DNA of 64,000 nucleotides from Sporobolomyces roseus (GCA_016617785.1 JADILM010000009.1:248001-312000); one strand, 5' to 3'; positions 1-13,037 are shown, counted from the stretch's first letter. Made by a program: numbers and translations. Notes: generated from the letters alone by a model not told the origin.

Positions 1-163
1 CCCCGTAAATAGCTTCGAAGCAAACTAGAGCAGCACTTGAACTGGAAACACGCTCTCAATCACCCTTCCGATTACCTTTCCCTCGAACCGTTTCCTCATC
101 ACTCTCCGCAACGACCTTTCTCTTCCTCCTCCACCTTTCATTTAACCCCTCCTTTCTTCGATC
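1..163 (+). promoter_or_regulatory. 5' flank/leader of chitin synthase
   Basis: This is the short region before the chitin synthase start codon. It is CT-rich close to the ATG, as expected for a fungal 5' leader. The window begins inside it, so the promoter is incomplete. No defined element is recognisable. Confidence 0.4.
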
Positions 164-3100
164 ATGTCACGGAATCCGAATCAAGGACTACACGGTCCAG
201 GTTACACTCGACAAGCATCTTACGAACCTGATCCCAACAATTTCAACTCGACTTCTTATCCCGCCGAAACCACTGCTCCACATTACCCATCTCGTAGTCG
301 ATCTACCGCCGTACCTACTGCACCATCAGGAGGAGTGAACCGACGACAAACAGTGAGAGGGGCAGTGAGGGGAACAGTGAGGGATGTCAACGAGAACCCT
401 CGGGCTTCGATTATGCCTCAACGAGGTTTAACTCGAGGGAAGACTCTCACCCGACCAGATCGATTCGTCGCACCTGCACCATTGATCAACCCAGCTGGAG
501 TAGGGAAAGCAGGGAAACAAGGAGGAGCGGTGAAAACGGAATTAATGAATGGAGTTCCAACTTTGACGACGAAAGAACCTTGGTGGGAACCTTGGGGACT
601 CTTTGTCGAAGTGAGCACGTTCTGGGCACCGAGGTGGTTACTGAGAAAGTTTGGAATGACGGATCCTACGAAACAAAGGGCGTGGAAGGAGAAGTGTGCT
701 TTGTGCGAGATCTCGATGATTATGATGGGAATTATTGGGTTTATTACCATTGGATTGAATCGGACACTGTGTCCGACAGATGGACCAAGATCGGAATCAG
801 CGTTTACGAGGGTTGGGTCGACGAAAGGTGAGTTTGAGCGGAGCTTTGAATTCGATACGCTAGCTAATTCCCAAAGTTCCATACCTCTCACAGGTATGAT
901 CGGTATCGAAGGATGGAACTTTCAAGTTTCCGACCCAACTCCGACTTCCCTCAGCATTCCCGCCAACTCGTTTGGAGGAACCGACGCGACTCCACTCTTC
1001 GATCGAAGCGGTTACTCTTTCCCTGCCTGTGAAGGTATCCGAAGACCTTACGCCACCGTCAGCCTCTGTACCTCGGCGACTCAAGGAAACGCTTCTTCCT
1101 GCACCCTCAAACAACCTACGACAAGCTATCTCACTTCCCAACTTCACCTCACGAATACAACGAAAGAAGTCGGTTACGATTGGGCTCAACTCGCCAACTT
1201 CACAAACTTCCTCGTCATTGACGGAAGCGTTCTCAACCTCACTCCATACATCAACGCTCATCCCACTCCCCTCGTCAACGATACTGTCGATGCAGCGATT
1301 CGATTCATTCTCAACGATCTCGACCCCAGCGGAGGAAAGGACGCGACTCGAGTCTTCTACAATGATAACGAACTCAAGGCATCCGTCGACTGCCTCACTC
1401 AACGTTATCAAGCCGGTCACATCGACAAGGTCTCTCCCGGTTGTTTCGTCTCGAACCTATTCCTCTACGTTTCCCTCATCCTCATCATGGGGATCGTTCT
1501 CGCTCGATTCGCAATGGCCTGCATCTTCAGTTGGTACCTCGCAGCAAGAATGGTCAAACCTCCGAAGAACCTCAAACGAAACGTTATCTCACCTGCCGTC
1601 TTACCCGAAGGAGCCAACATCGATATCGATAACAAGACTGGAGCTGCACCTTGGACCGAAGCCGCCGTCAAACGTCAACAAACTCGTCGATTACAGAAGA
1701 ACGCGACTAGGAAAGGGAGGGCAGCCGACATTCAAGATCTCGAGAAACCCTTACCTCGATCTCAGAGCGATGCGATGAGTGAACTCGATGCGGCACTACC
1801 AGTCAATCCGGATGGAATGATCAGTATGGCTTCGATCGGTGCCGAACTCTTCTGCGTTTGTCTCGTCACCTGTTACTCGGAGGGAGCTGAGGGAATCAAG
1901 ATCACGTTGGATTCAATCGCTGGAACTACATATTCGGATGCGAGGAAACTCATCTTCGTCGTGTGTGATGGAATGATTACTGGATCGGGGGAAAAGATGT
2001 CGACTCCGGATATTTGTGTTGGATTGATCGAAAGGGATCCGAGGTTCGGAGATCCGACACCCATGAGTTATGTAGCGGTTGCAGATGGAACAAAGGCTCA
2101 CAATCAAGCTATGGTCTACGCTGGTCATTACAGTAAGTTTCCACCTCTTTCTCTCCCTTTCTCCCGATCCCTTGAGCTGGAATAATGACTCCCTCGTTTC
2201 CGACTCTGCAGCGAGCGTACCCGGTCACCGAACACCTATCATCGTCGTCGTCAAGTGTGGTCCACCAAACGAAGCGAGCGACAAGAAACCTGGAAATCGA
2301 GGAAAGCGAGATTCTCAAATGATCTTGATGAACTTCTTCTCGAGGGTCACCTACAACGATCGGATGTGTCCTCTCGATTACGACTTGTTCCGAAAGACCC
2401 AATCGTTGATGGGCGTTACTCCCGATTTTTTCGAAGTTTGTTTGATGGTGCGTGCGATCTCTCTTAACGTCTCTAAGAATTTAGCTGATATCCGCGGGGT
2501 TCGTTCGCAGGTCGACGCCGATACGATGTGTTATCCCGAATCGCTCGGCTACCTAGTCAGATCAATGCAAAACGACAGCATGATTATGGGAGTTTGTGGT
2601 GAAACTCGTATCGCAAACAAACGTCAATCTTGGGTGACAATGATTCAAGTGTTCGAGTGAGTCTCTCGTCTTCCTCGCTCATGCCGTTCTCCGGGAGACG
2701 GAGCTCATTCTTGTTCGTTCTCAGATACTTCATCTCTCATCATCTCGCCAAAGCTTTCGAATCCGTTTTCGGAGGTGTCACCTGTCTTCCCGGATGTTTC
2801 TCAATGTATCGAATCAAAGCCCGCAAGCAGGATGATGGAGATTGGTTCCCGGTTCTCGTTCAACCTTCAATCATTTCCGAATACTCGCAAAGTGTCGTAA
2901 CTACTCTTCATCAAAAGAACTTGCTTCTCGTGCGTGATCTCCTCGGTTGACCAGCTGATTCTCTAGCTGACCGTGTCGGATCCTGTACAGCTCGGAGAAG
3001 ATCGATTCTTGACGACACTCCTCCTTCGAACTTTCCCCAATCGCAAGATGATGTTCTGTCCATACGCCCGCTGTCGAACTGTCGCTCCCGATACCTTCTC

Positions 3101-4476
3101 CGTCCTCCTGTCCCAACGTCGACGATGGATCAACTCGACCATTCACAACTTGATGGAACTCGTCCTCGTTCGAAACCTCTGCGGAACTTTCTGCTTCAGT
3201 ATGCAGTTCATCGTCTTCATCGATCTCGTCGGTACCATCGTCCTCCCCATCGCGATCTGCCTCACCTACACCCTGATCATCAACTACATCTTCAACCCTC
3301 CCGCTTCATTCGGAGATGCGATTCCTCTGGTCCTTCTCGCAGGTGTCCTCGGTCTTCCCGGTTTCCTCATCCTCCTCACTACATTCAAGATCGTCTACGT
3401 GGGATGGATGCTCATCTACCTTATTGCCCTACCGATTTGGAATTTCGTCCTCCCAGTTTACGCTTTCTCGAAATTCGACGATTTCTCTTGGGGTGAGACT
3501 CGTAAAGTTGAAGGAGAGATCAAGAGCAAAGATGATCATGGAGCAGCGGGAGGAGTAGCAGTTGAGGTACCGCTGAGGAGATGGGAAGATTGGGAGAGGA
3601 GTAGGTTGAGAAAGGTCAAGCGAGAAGAAAAGAGGAAGTAAGTCGATTATTCTCTAGCCCACAAGTCTCGATGGCTTGCTCATGAACTGTTGTTGCTACA
3701 GGAGGGACTTTGAGCGTCAATTCGGAAGTCGTGCTGTTCACGCACCGAGCACTCACGGAGGAAGCACTTACGCAGAATCAGAGACGGCTTCTTCGTATGG
3801 GGGAGATGACGATCGGTGGGGTGCTCATATGGGAACGTGAGTTGCATCGCTTCCTTCGTCTTTTGTAGTACGAAACTGACAACGAATATTGACAAATAGC
3901 TACAACGAGGATTCGACGGGCAACATTCCTCCTCCTATCGGGCTCTTCTCGGTCGACGACGGATCGGAAGATGCAGAGACGATTCATCAGCAAGATCTCG
4001 ACATCGTTCTCGATCAAGGATGGGACGAGTCACCGCCTCAGTCTCGAAATGGTTTCGGTTCAGGCTACTCGACACCTTCAGAACAACGACATTCCCGACC
4101 TGCGCCACCTCCGAAACTATACTCCCTCTCTGATGCACCCCTTATGCAGAACTCCCTCTCCTCTTCTTCTCACCTCACTTCGACTCATTCCCTCAACTCC
4201 CCCAGTAGTCCTCAAGATCCCTTCCACGATATGGCGCGTTCGCCTTCTCCACTCATCTCGGTCGAATCAACATCGTATCAGATGCTCGACGAGTCAGTCG
4301 GCTCGACGTCTTCAGCTGTTGAACCTCTGAACGGTTCACATGCGAGACAGCGTTCCCTCTCTTCCTCTCCCCAAACGAGCTTCAACTCTTCTTACGGCCA
4401 ACCTCATTCAGCTACGAGTCCGACAAGATCTAGAGGAGGACACGACTACGATTCTACCGGACGACGACTGGTCTAA
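164..4476 (+). CDS. Chitin synthase, class IV (CHS3-type)
   Basis: Polymerises UDP-GlcNAc into chitin at the plasma membrane. Deduced exons are 164-827, 894-2132, 2212-2447, 2511-2656, 2725-2929, 2991-3637, 3702-3836 and 3900-4476, giving about 1282 aa, a usual class IV length. Residues 1-140 are a disordered basic tail. A membrane segment lies near 182-198 and another hydrophobic stretch near 403-437. The GT2 catalytic core carries the DADT acid motif near residue 715, GEDRFL near 832 and the QRRRW signature near 876. A cluster of membrane helices follows, then an acidic/serine-rich C-tail. Join phases are consistent throughout; the intron 2930-2990 is set by the family sequence KNLLLLGEDR. 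Two introns (828-893 and 2448-2510) are multiples of three without stops, so an ORF-only reading would keep them. No myosin domain is present, which excludes classes V/VII. Confidence 0.95.
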
Positions 4477-4978
4477 CCCGTTCTCCTTCTCCACACACTT
4501 AGATTCTCTCCCTCGCAAAACACTTCTCATGTCTTTCTCTCTTTTATATCAACTTTATACCCCTCTGACGTTATTCGTTCGCTGTACTCTGTAATCCTCT
4601 GCAGGCAAAGGTATTTCGATCGCTCTCGAAACCTTTCCCTTCCCCCTCGTTGCACGTTCTCTGTTCTCATTCGCATACCCTCCGTCGTGTTCTTCACTTA
4701 CTCTCTACTGAGCTCGTCATCATTGCAAAGAATGCAGATGATTCGTCGCCTCTTCGGAAATTTGGATTCAGCTGGAGCATTTCGCTTGGATCGTCCATCT
4801 TCGGGATCAGTTCCGACGTTCACCTGCTTGGTGCGGCTCAGCTTCTGGCCGACCTATCGAGGCAGTGGGAAGTACTCGTCGTCGTCGTCGCTGTCCGCGG
4901 AGAGTCCGCTCGGACTGACTTGATGAAGAATCGTCTCTTTTTCCTCTTTTCCCTTCTCCATTCACTTTATGCACGAGC
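4477..4978 (+). other. Intergenic: chitin synthase 3' end and M1 promoter
   Basis: About 500 bases between two same-strand genes. The part before M1 is CT-rich (likely leader). Short open frames here have no family resemblance. I see no RNA gene or repeat. Confidence 0.5.
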
Positions 4979-7005
4979 ATGCCACGACTCAAGGGAAAAG
5001 CTCGCAAGCACAACACCACAACGACTGAGCCTTCAGCTCCCTCGCCATCCACGTCAACAAACCCTTCGAATGCTTCTAATCCCGAAACCTTCTGTACTAC
5101 CACTCTCCCATTCACCTTCGAAGACGCGATTTCCGACCCTGCGAAGTACAGAGAGTTAGTAACGCCTGCTATTTGTGCGTTCACCCCTGCAAACCGGGAG
5201 AGGTTTCATCAATTCTGGTGCTGATCGTTTTCACTTTACTCAGGGGAGGAACACGTCAACTTGCCCAATATGAAGGAGATGTACGATTCAGACACCGCTG
5301 TCTCTTTCAATGGCGATGGAAGGAGATGGCGTGCAACTCTTGGTAACGCTCAAATTCGTCGAGTCGCTTCGTTTCCTGGCCCAAACTCACTTCACTTCGT
5401 GGAATCTAGTCGAGGATTCGTGGGACAACTTCTTCTCGCAAGGACGAAAGATCTCAAGGATGCACTATCGTGTTGCCGAGATTATACTTGGGGATCGAGG
5501 TTGGTTTTTCGAAAGGATGTGGAAAGCATCATCGATTGAACACCGTTCGAACACGATCTTACTCGCGCTCAACACTGCCTTTCGCAAAATTGGCCCACCT
5601 GGACTCATCTGGCGATGGTGGTAAGCACTGTCAAACCCATCCTATACGACGAACGATCTTCATTCCTTCTTGATCGCAGGTGTCCCGATATCACGACTGA
5701 ATCAATGGTCGAGAAAGAAGGGTTCCTACCCTTGGTCAGATACATCGCTCGCTCAGGAAGGATCCACAAAGGACGAGACTACCATCCAGTAATCTCTCCT
5801 GACTTCGATGGGACGAACGGCACGAAAAGGAACGTTACAATCGACGAAAGTATTCCTTTCGATCGAGCGGCGCGACACACGCAGCTCATCACGGAACAAA
5901 GTACGCTTCTCGCAACGTCAATCTGAGGAGGCGAGCGAAACGATTACTGACAAGACGTTTGCACAGGTCGTGACTACTTCATTGTTTTGTTCGTTCTTCT
6001 CGTCTTGTTCGCGCACTTCGACCCCGTAAGTTGGTGGCCTCTGTTTGCCACACAGCGATCGCTCACCGAGCTGCGTTCACAGAAGCAACTCTTCCCGAAC
6101 GGTTTCGACTCTCTTCTCGCTCTCGCTCACGACAAACCTCGCTTGGAAGTGATGAAGGCTCAAGATTGGATGCTCGCCGGACACCTCGATTCAAGAGACA
6201 AGCAGTACATGTTCGATCTTCAAGAAGCTTGTGGCATTACCGATAGACAAGAAGAAATGCATCGTATCGTCGACGAACTGCACAAGGAGAAAGAAGCGAA
6301 ATGGGGATGCGAAACTTGCTTCAGGTATCCGGAGCAAGTCCCAGAGCTTGTCAAGAGCGGGAAGAAGAAATTAATGTGGTGTAGCGGATGGTGAGTCGTT
6401 CTTTCTCAGTCGCAAATGTCTATATCCGAATTGGAGTCCTTGCTCTGTACAGTCTCAAAATAGAGAGGCGCATCGGCTACTGTGGAGATGATTGTTGCCG
6501 AAAGGATTGGAAAGATGGACACAAAATCATGTGCGGCGAGTCAGTTCACCAAATCGACTTCAGACACGGTCAACTTCCTCCTCCCTCCGAACCACCTCTC
6601 TCCCTCTCCCTTCAATGGCATCTCTATCGCAAGGATCTACCCGAGGATCTCCCTCGCTCTTACGTCTTCCGTCGTCAGATTGGAGAATCGTCGTTTGATG
6701 CGAAGTCGGGAGTGGTTCGCACCGAAGGGGCTCGAACTACAGAGAATCTCAACCCTGCCGTTCACTCCCTCCTACTCGCCGCTGTGCAAGCTCGAGACAA
6801 GGCTTACATCCGACTCTTCGTTACCTACGCAGCAATCGCGAGTGAAGCTCCTTTCGAATGGGAAGAACCCTGGAAACAAGCTATCGCTCAACAGGCTTCG
6901 GAGGAATGGGATCTCGATTACGATGAGGTGTATGGATGGCTCGCGAAGGAAGCGGTTGATGAAATGGAACGAGTTTGGAAGGAAGGTCGAAACAAGTCTG
7001 GATGA
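4979..7005 (+). CDS. M1: transmembrane MYND-finger family protein
   Basis: First of five paralogues in the window and apparently intact. Exons are 4979-5174, 5244-5342, 5410-5620, 5680-5900, 5967-6025, 6083-6390 and 6453-7005, about 548 aa. Order: Ser/Thr/Pro-rich start; conserved module ending in a W-E-E motif whose Trp codon spans intron 1; second module with CPDIT; one hydrophobic segment (FIVLFVLLVLF); linker; MYND-type zinc finger; conserved C-terminal helices ending near YGWLAKE. The finger is CETC, 20 residues, CSGC, 8 residues, then YC-x3-C, DGH and a final C, so its loops are longer than in a standard MYND. The fourth Cys codon is split by the intron 6391-6452; retaining that intron gives Trp then a stop. 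Function unknown. MYND domains usually bind proline-rich partners, and the hydrophobic segment suggests membrane attachment. Confidence 0.8.
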
Positions 7006-7130
7006 ATCGATAGTTGTAGTCTTCCTTCGTTCATGTCAATCAAGCTGTTTACAATTAGACTCTCGCGCTCTCTCGGCAGAAGCCATTTATCTTCGATGCG
7101 AATGCGAATGTTGCGATAACTCTACTACTT

Positions 7131-10100
7131 CTACGATCTTAAAGCCGCTCGTTTCCTCTTCTTCTTTCCTTCCTCGATCTTCTCCCTAACCTTTTCCTCG
7201 CTAGCCATTCCAACGTCCTCACTCTCGTAGAACTCTGCAACCTTCTTCGCTTCATGTTGTCGGTTGATATACTTGAGAGCAGCGAGATTGTAACCGAGCG
7301 TGTTCTGAGAGAGCAAACGGGATCAGCAAAGTCTGACGAAACAGACAAGCGAAGGACATACCTTTTGACGCTTGAGCGCAGCTCGAAGATGTGTTCGGAG
7401 TTCGACCATTGTTGGTCGGAGAATACGAGTAGCGACGATTTGTGAATGATGGGTTCGAAGGAGGAAGAAGAGAACTCTTGAAGTCAAAGGTAGAGACCAT
7501 TCCTGTGCACGAATGAAACCATCAACACTCGCTTCTCGATGAACAAGCGTTGCATAGTTAGTTGGAGACGCACCCTTTGAGCCCAATAATCCAGATGCTC
7601 GATCAACTGAACAACCTTTCCAAACGGCAAGACCAACAACGCATCCTGCAATCCCGCCGCTGGAATTGCTCGTACGATCTTGAGGACGTACTCCTCGGCT
7701 TGACAGTTCCCATACATTGAGAAAATCGGGTTTCTCGAAGGAGGAGGTACCCGTTTCGCGAGTTCTTCAGGTAATCGAGAAGTTTCCTCAAGGTAGGCTT
7801 TGTGAGCTGCTCGATCAATTTCCGAGATCTCCAAAGCTTCCATGATTCGTTCTCCTGCCATCAAGGTTTCCGTCGTCGATTTCGAAACTTCAGTCGATTC
7901 TTCTCCAACGGCTTCTCCTCCGGCTGTCACTCGTAGGTCGTCTCGATCTCCTCGTGGGTTGGCAGAGTTTGAATACATCTCCTCGAGTTCTCGTTCTCGT
8001 TCTTCCTCGAGGAAGAGCTGTCAAAGGGCCACAGAGTCGTCGGTTCGAGAACAGGAAAGCGAAAAGAGGGACGAAGCTTACAGGCTCATCCGTCTTCTCC
8101 CAGATTCGGATACTCTTATCATGACTACCCGTCACGACAAAGTTCGCTTTGTAACTAACTGCCAATGCCCAAACTTCTCCCGAATGTCCCGCCAACTTCT
8201 GAATGCATTCAAACTAGTTGCTCCCGAACTGATCAGCCCCTCGTCCTTCTCACCGAGACGAGAGAGTGAACTTACCTTATCTCCATCCCAATATTTCACC
8301 ATCCGATCCTTTCCAACACTCCAGAACAAGTGACTACCTCTCTCGAACGCGACTTGCATGACTGATTCGTCGTGAGCGAACAAAGATCGATGACAATCTC
8401 CGAAATCGAGTCCCCAGATCTTGATATTCTTGTCGGCGGAACAAGTGATGATGAGTTTCGAATCGTAAGAAATATCGAGGGACAACACCGGTAACTACTC
8501 ACTCGCTCAAGAACCATCAGCACTCGCTCAAGAGTTCAGGAGAGAGTAGAAGGGAGAGCGTACCTTGTGACCGTAAAGTGAGAGGAAAAATTTGAGAGTA
8601 TCGGCAAAGAAGACCTTGACCGTCGAATCCAACAAACTAACCGCCAACAATTTCCCATCCGGACTATACTTGACACAAAGTACGTCGTCCGTCATCTTCA
8701 ACGTCTTCGTATGAGCCAGTGTCAAGACCCTCGTATCTTGACCTCCTTCGACTTCGGCGGGAATTGATCGAACTTCGAAATCCCAGAATTTGATATCTTT
8801 ATCGGCTGAGCCGGTTACCAAACCTCGACCATCGGGTCGTACGTGGAGAGACCAGAGGGGACCGGTGTGTGCGGGAAGGGTCTCGAGGAGCGAAGAGGAG
8901 GATAGATCGTAGAGGAGGAGTTCACCAGATTTCGTTCCGACCACAATCTACACTCTCCAACGAGATCAGTTGTAAGTCGGGAGGAAGGAAGAGAGAGAAA
9001 GTGCGTACGTGTCGATCACCAGGTAAGAAAGTACAACAAATCGCATACCCACAATCCATAGTTCTGACACATTTCGTAGTTTTGACATTCCACAACTTGA
9101 GGGCACCGTGAGAAGCAGAAGCGATCAATTGATCGTCTGAACTGACCGCGAGACATCGGACGTCGGATCGATGGCCAGGTAAGTCGAGAGTGTGGAGTTT
9201 GAGGGGTTCGACGGCGGGAGCTTTCGAGGATGCTGGTGGAGGGAGTTTGTAGACTTCTAAGGAGTTGTTCGACAAAGCTGCGAGGATCTATGCGAGAAGA
9301 CGATGTGAATGAGTGGAGATGAAATGAGGAGAGAAGAGAGTACTGACTTGAACTTCTCCCTTTGATTTGAGAGTCTCTGGTGCGAAGGAGAAACTCTTGA
9401 CTTTCCCACCCGTTCTCACAACCGACCAAATCGCCAATCGATCTCTCCATTCAACTTCACCCTCACCATTCGCCATCGACATCTCAGCATCCTCCTCGGC
9501 TTCATCCTCATTGACCGCTTTACCCTTTCCTTTCTCTTTCTTCTCCCTCTCCCTCTTTCTTCTCCTCGCCAGTTTCTTCTTCAGTTCCTCCTCCGTTCTC
9601 AACCTGAACACATCGATCGCTCGTTCTCCACTATGAATCGCGAGAACCGGTAGAGTTGGATGAAGGGTGATTTGGGAAATGTTGTGATTGTGAGAAGTGT
9701 GAGGTAGGTTGAGTGCTGCGATGGGTACGATGGCTCTCTTGAGTTTTCCTCCTCCTCCAGTTGTTGATCCTTCCTCACTCATCGAGGTGAATCCGTTCAA
9801 TAACACTTCGTTCGAAATCTTCCAACATTTCACTTCTCCCTCTCCACCTCCCGATACGAGAACGTTCGAGTTTGAATCGTAAGCGAACGACCATGCTTCC
9901 CCTCTGTGCCCGACGACCGTTTCGATACAATGTTGAGTTGAAAGGTTGAACAATTTGAGGAAAGTATCTTTCGAACTTGATAGTAAATGAGTCGAAGGTT
10001 TCGTCGAGATGTCTTGTCCTTGATCTCCTCCATTCGTCTCCTTCTCCTTCGAAGTCGTAGCTTGATCTTCTCCATCTAATTCGGATCCAGGTTTCGCAGC

Positions 10101-10617
10101 GATGAAATTCAAACCAGTAACTTCATTCCTATGACCTTTCAACCTAAACATTCCAACTTCCCCAACGACATCCCACACGATGATATCTGTATCTTTACTA
10201 CCACTCGCCAACCTAGTACCATCCCTATCCCACGCCAAACAACTCACTGCACTCTTGTGTCCATTGAAAGTGACTACGACTGATTGATTCGCGGCACTCC
10301 ATAATCGAATTGAACCATCTTGATAACCTACTGCGAACAAGTCCCAATTGGTAGGTGAACGAGAGATGTGAGTGACTAGAGATTTCAATCCAGTTTCATG
10401 CCACATTGAAACCTGCATTACTCTCTAATCAGCTGACTCTCCTCGCACCTAGATAGGAGTAGATACTTACTTGTGTACCAGTTCGAGTTTCCCATACCAA
10501 AACATCCTCACACGCAGGAACATAAGCTTTCCTTCCATCCCACACACTGTTACTCGTAGATGAAGCGACTAGTCCAAACACTTCAGTAGGTCCATGTCTG
10601 AGGTAAGTCTTGACCAT
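7131..10617 (-). CDS. UTP12: U3 snoRNP/SSU processome WD40 protein Utp12 (Dip2/WDR3)
   Basis: Nucleolar WD40 protein of the UTP-B subcomplex, needed for 18S rRNA processing. Nine exons (minus strand): 10471-10617, 9348-10412, 9009-9287, 8564-8947, 8276-8494, 8082-8213, 7574-8017, 7362-7502 and 7131-7304, about 994 aa. The start [15 protein letters not shown] matches the family N-terminus. WD repeats (for example [45 protein letters not shown]) run through exons 2-6. The C-terminal Utp12 domain (exons 7-9) includes LEYWAQR-like and YNLAALKYI segments and ends in a Lys/Arg-rich tail. Yeast Dip2 is about 940 aa, so the size fits. An acidic Lys-rich insert ([18 protein letters not shown]) is local. 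All eight introns fall between codons, which is unusual. Confidence 0.95.
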
Positions 10618-10915
10618 CCCTATCTACCGTTCAAGTTTGGAGAGGTTGAGGGAAACAGAAAGAAGAAACTTTGAAAGTCGAATTTGGAGTGTACTGGGAC
10701 CGAAGGAGTAGAGCTCGCTGGATTGTGAAAGGTACTGAGTGATGATTCGAGCTATCTGTAGCTCTCTTGAAGTGATGCGTGAAGAGTGCAAGATCGAACC
10801 CTCTCAGCTTTTTTTCTCTCTTCTCTCTCACTCTAGAATGTCTCATCTTTCCCTCCTTCTCTCCTTTCACTTTCACTGACAAAAAGCTATTCACATTGAA
10901 CTCGCTACAGAATCC
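10618..10915. other. Intergenic between UTP12 start and Lnt-like 3' end
   Basis: About 300 bases upstream of UTP12 and downstream of the hydrolase gene, both on the minus strand. It should hold the UTP12 promoter and the hydrolase terminator. Nothing else is recognisable. Confidence 0.4.
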
Positions 10916-13037
10916 TCAAACCCTCTCCCCCTCCCCCTCCTGTCCTTCCTCCTGTTCAATCTCAATCAACCTCTCCTCACTCTCCCTCACCCAACCCCAA
11001 CCCCTCCTCACTCTATCCCAAACCCACTCCAAATGACTCCTCCTCACACTTCCCAAGAGTTCCATCAGTACAAGCGTAAACAAAACCCAACACCAAACTG
11101 CAAATTCACTCCCCAATCTCTGTTTCCCCCAAACCCCACTTCCAAACAATGTCCCTCCCTTCGCTTCTTCCGCATCCAATCCAAACTCCCAACTCCCTTG
11201 ATTATGCGCCAAGACTCCCACGTCACCTCGAGGAGAAACAAGTGCTGATACACCACCTTCCTCCTCTGAATCACATCTGAGAATGAACGAGTTCAATTCG
11301 TTTGATCTCAAACGAGCTTGAGTGAGTTGATTCAATGCTCGAGAGTTAGAAGGGACTTTTGAAGGGTTGAGGATTAATTGAGGTGCGTTGAAGAGGGAGG
11401 AGGAGGGGTAGTAGGAGGTTAGGAGAGATGGGAAAGAGATATCTTGACAGATTGCGGTCGAGACCGTTAGATATTGGAGAGGGATCAAGTGAGGTGTCGG
11501 TGTATGGGGAGCGTGAGGGAGTGGGAGTGTGACGAGCGGGAGAGAGGAAGGTGAAGAGAGGAGTTGTGAGTCGACGCGCGAAGAGTGAGAGTAGGATTCG
11601 ATCAGTGGAATGGGATAGTGTTTGGTTGTGGAGAATAGAATTTGGGGTTGAGAGGAATTTGAGGGAGAGGGACCGAGGAGGGTAGCGATATTGAAGAGTT
11701 TGTGGGAGTGTGGACTTGGGGAGAGGGAATAAGTCGTGAGGACGCAAACCTGAGCTCTCTCAACTTCTATCAATACGGGATCAAATTGAGGAGGAGCGAG
11801 AACGGGCTCACCTTGTACATCTCAGCGATCTCTCCTACTTTCCTCAACAATTCCCTCTCTTCCTCCCCCATTCCTTCCCATCCTTCTTTTTCTTTCCTGT
11901 TCCCCATATGTCTCTCCTCCAAGTTCAAAGCAGTCTCACTCCAGCTGATCACTTTCACACCTCTACTAGCGACCCTTCGAGTTTCTTTCAATAAACTATC
12001 CATCTTGGTCTCTCCCTCTTCATGACGAGGTAGGGCGACACAACCGACTTGAACCGGGGGGTAGACGTAGCTTGGATCGATCGGGGAAGGGTGGGAATGC
12101 TGGATGGTCGAAGGAAGATAGGTGAATATAGGCGAGAGTAGTTGGAGGAGGAGAAGGAAAGAGAGGATCAAGATTGGTTTCGTGAGATGTTTAGGACGGC
12201 GAGAAGCGATGGATACGAAGGACTGTCGCGTGATTCGTTGGGGTAGTAGAAGCGGGGAGCGTTCGTTGAGTTCAGCTTGAGGTTGCGGTGTAGTCTCGTC
12301 TCCCTCTTCTTCAGAATGCAATAAATCCCTTTCCACCTCTCCCTCTTCTCCCTGTGTGATGAAAGCGATAAAGTTCGTATCGAATGGTAGGTACATCAAC
12401 TTCGCAATCGAGAACCCTGCAGCTGCCCAAACAAAATCGACCAACATATTTCCACCGATCCTTGCTAGCCATTTCAACTCGCCCGTTTCTTGAATCCACC
12501 AAACGGCTCTTCCTACCCCAACTCGTTCGTGTGCGATCCCACTGAGGGCGAACAGGAGAGAAGGGAATAAGATCGAATGGGATTGAGTGCGAAGGATGAG
12601 GATTTCTGCGAAGAGTATAGCTGAGAATGGAATGATACAGGTAGCTGTCGAATAGGATACGAGAGCTATGATAGCCTCAAGGAAGGGGAGGAGAGAGGTA
12701 GAGCCGGGATTGGAGAGTAGGAAAGAGAGGATTGAACCGAGGGCGAGTCCACAAAGGAGCGAGAAACAGGATTGAGGGAATCGAGGGCCAGATACATTCT
12801 GTACTTCTTTGTTATCAGTATGAGTGATGTAAGGAGGTAGTGAGAGCTTACGAGGAAGAGTTTGAGAGAGCAAGAAAGAGAAGCGATCAAAAGGATTGGC
12901 GAAAAAGACGAGGTAGCTGGATGAAGACAGTAGAAGGATAGTAGAGCTATTCCTATGCTTGTGCCAATCATTGTCGACACTTCTGGTGCTTTGGGAGAAA
13001 AGTGGAGAAGGGGAAGGAGAAGAAGAGGAGTTTGCAT
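10916..13037 (-). CDS. Membrane carbon-nitrogen hydrolase, apolipoprotein N-acyltransferase (Lnt)-like
   Basis: Three exons (12852-13037, 11812-12798, 10916-11749), about 668 aa. The N-terminal ~330 residues hold several hydrophobic segments, and an acidic loop with a Ser/Pro-rich stretch precedes another membrane helix. The C-terminal half is a nitrilase-fold domain. The Glu-Lys-Cys triad is visible: Glu about 350 in SWSETA, Lys about 434 in TKHYP, Cys about 492 in TAICQD. A membrane helix near the end (WVLFTLVLMELL) completes an Lnt-like layout. In bacteria Lnt acylates lipoproteins; fungi lack those substrates, so the real acyl acceptor is unknown. I chose the start at 13037 because splicing the 53 nt intron 12799-12851 joins that frame (MQTPLLLLPLL) to the body; the longer frame upstream would not survive splicing. 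Confidence 0.8.

Noticed and set aside
418..1420. Long minus-strand frames inside the chitin synthase gene
   Set aside because: Antisense shadows of a strongly conserved coding region, with no family similarity.
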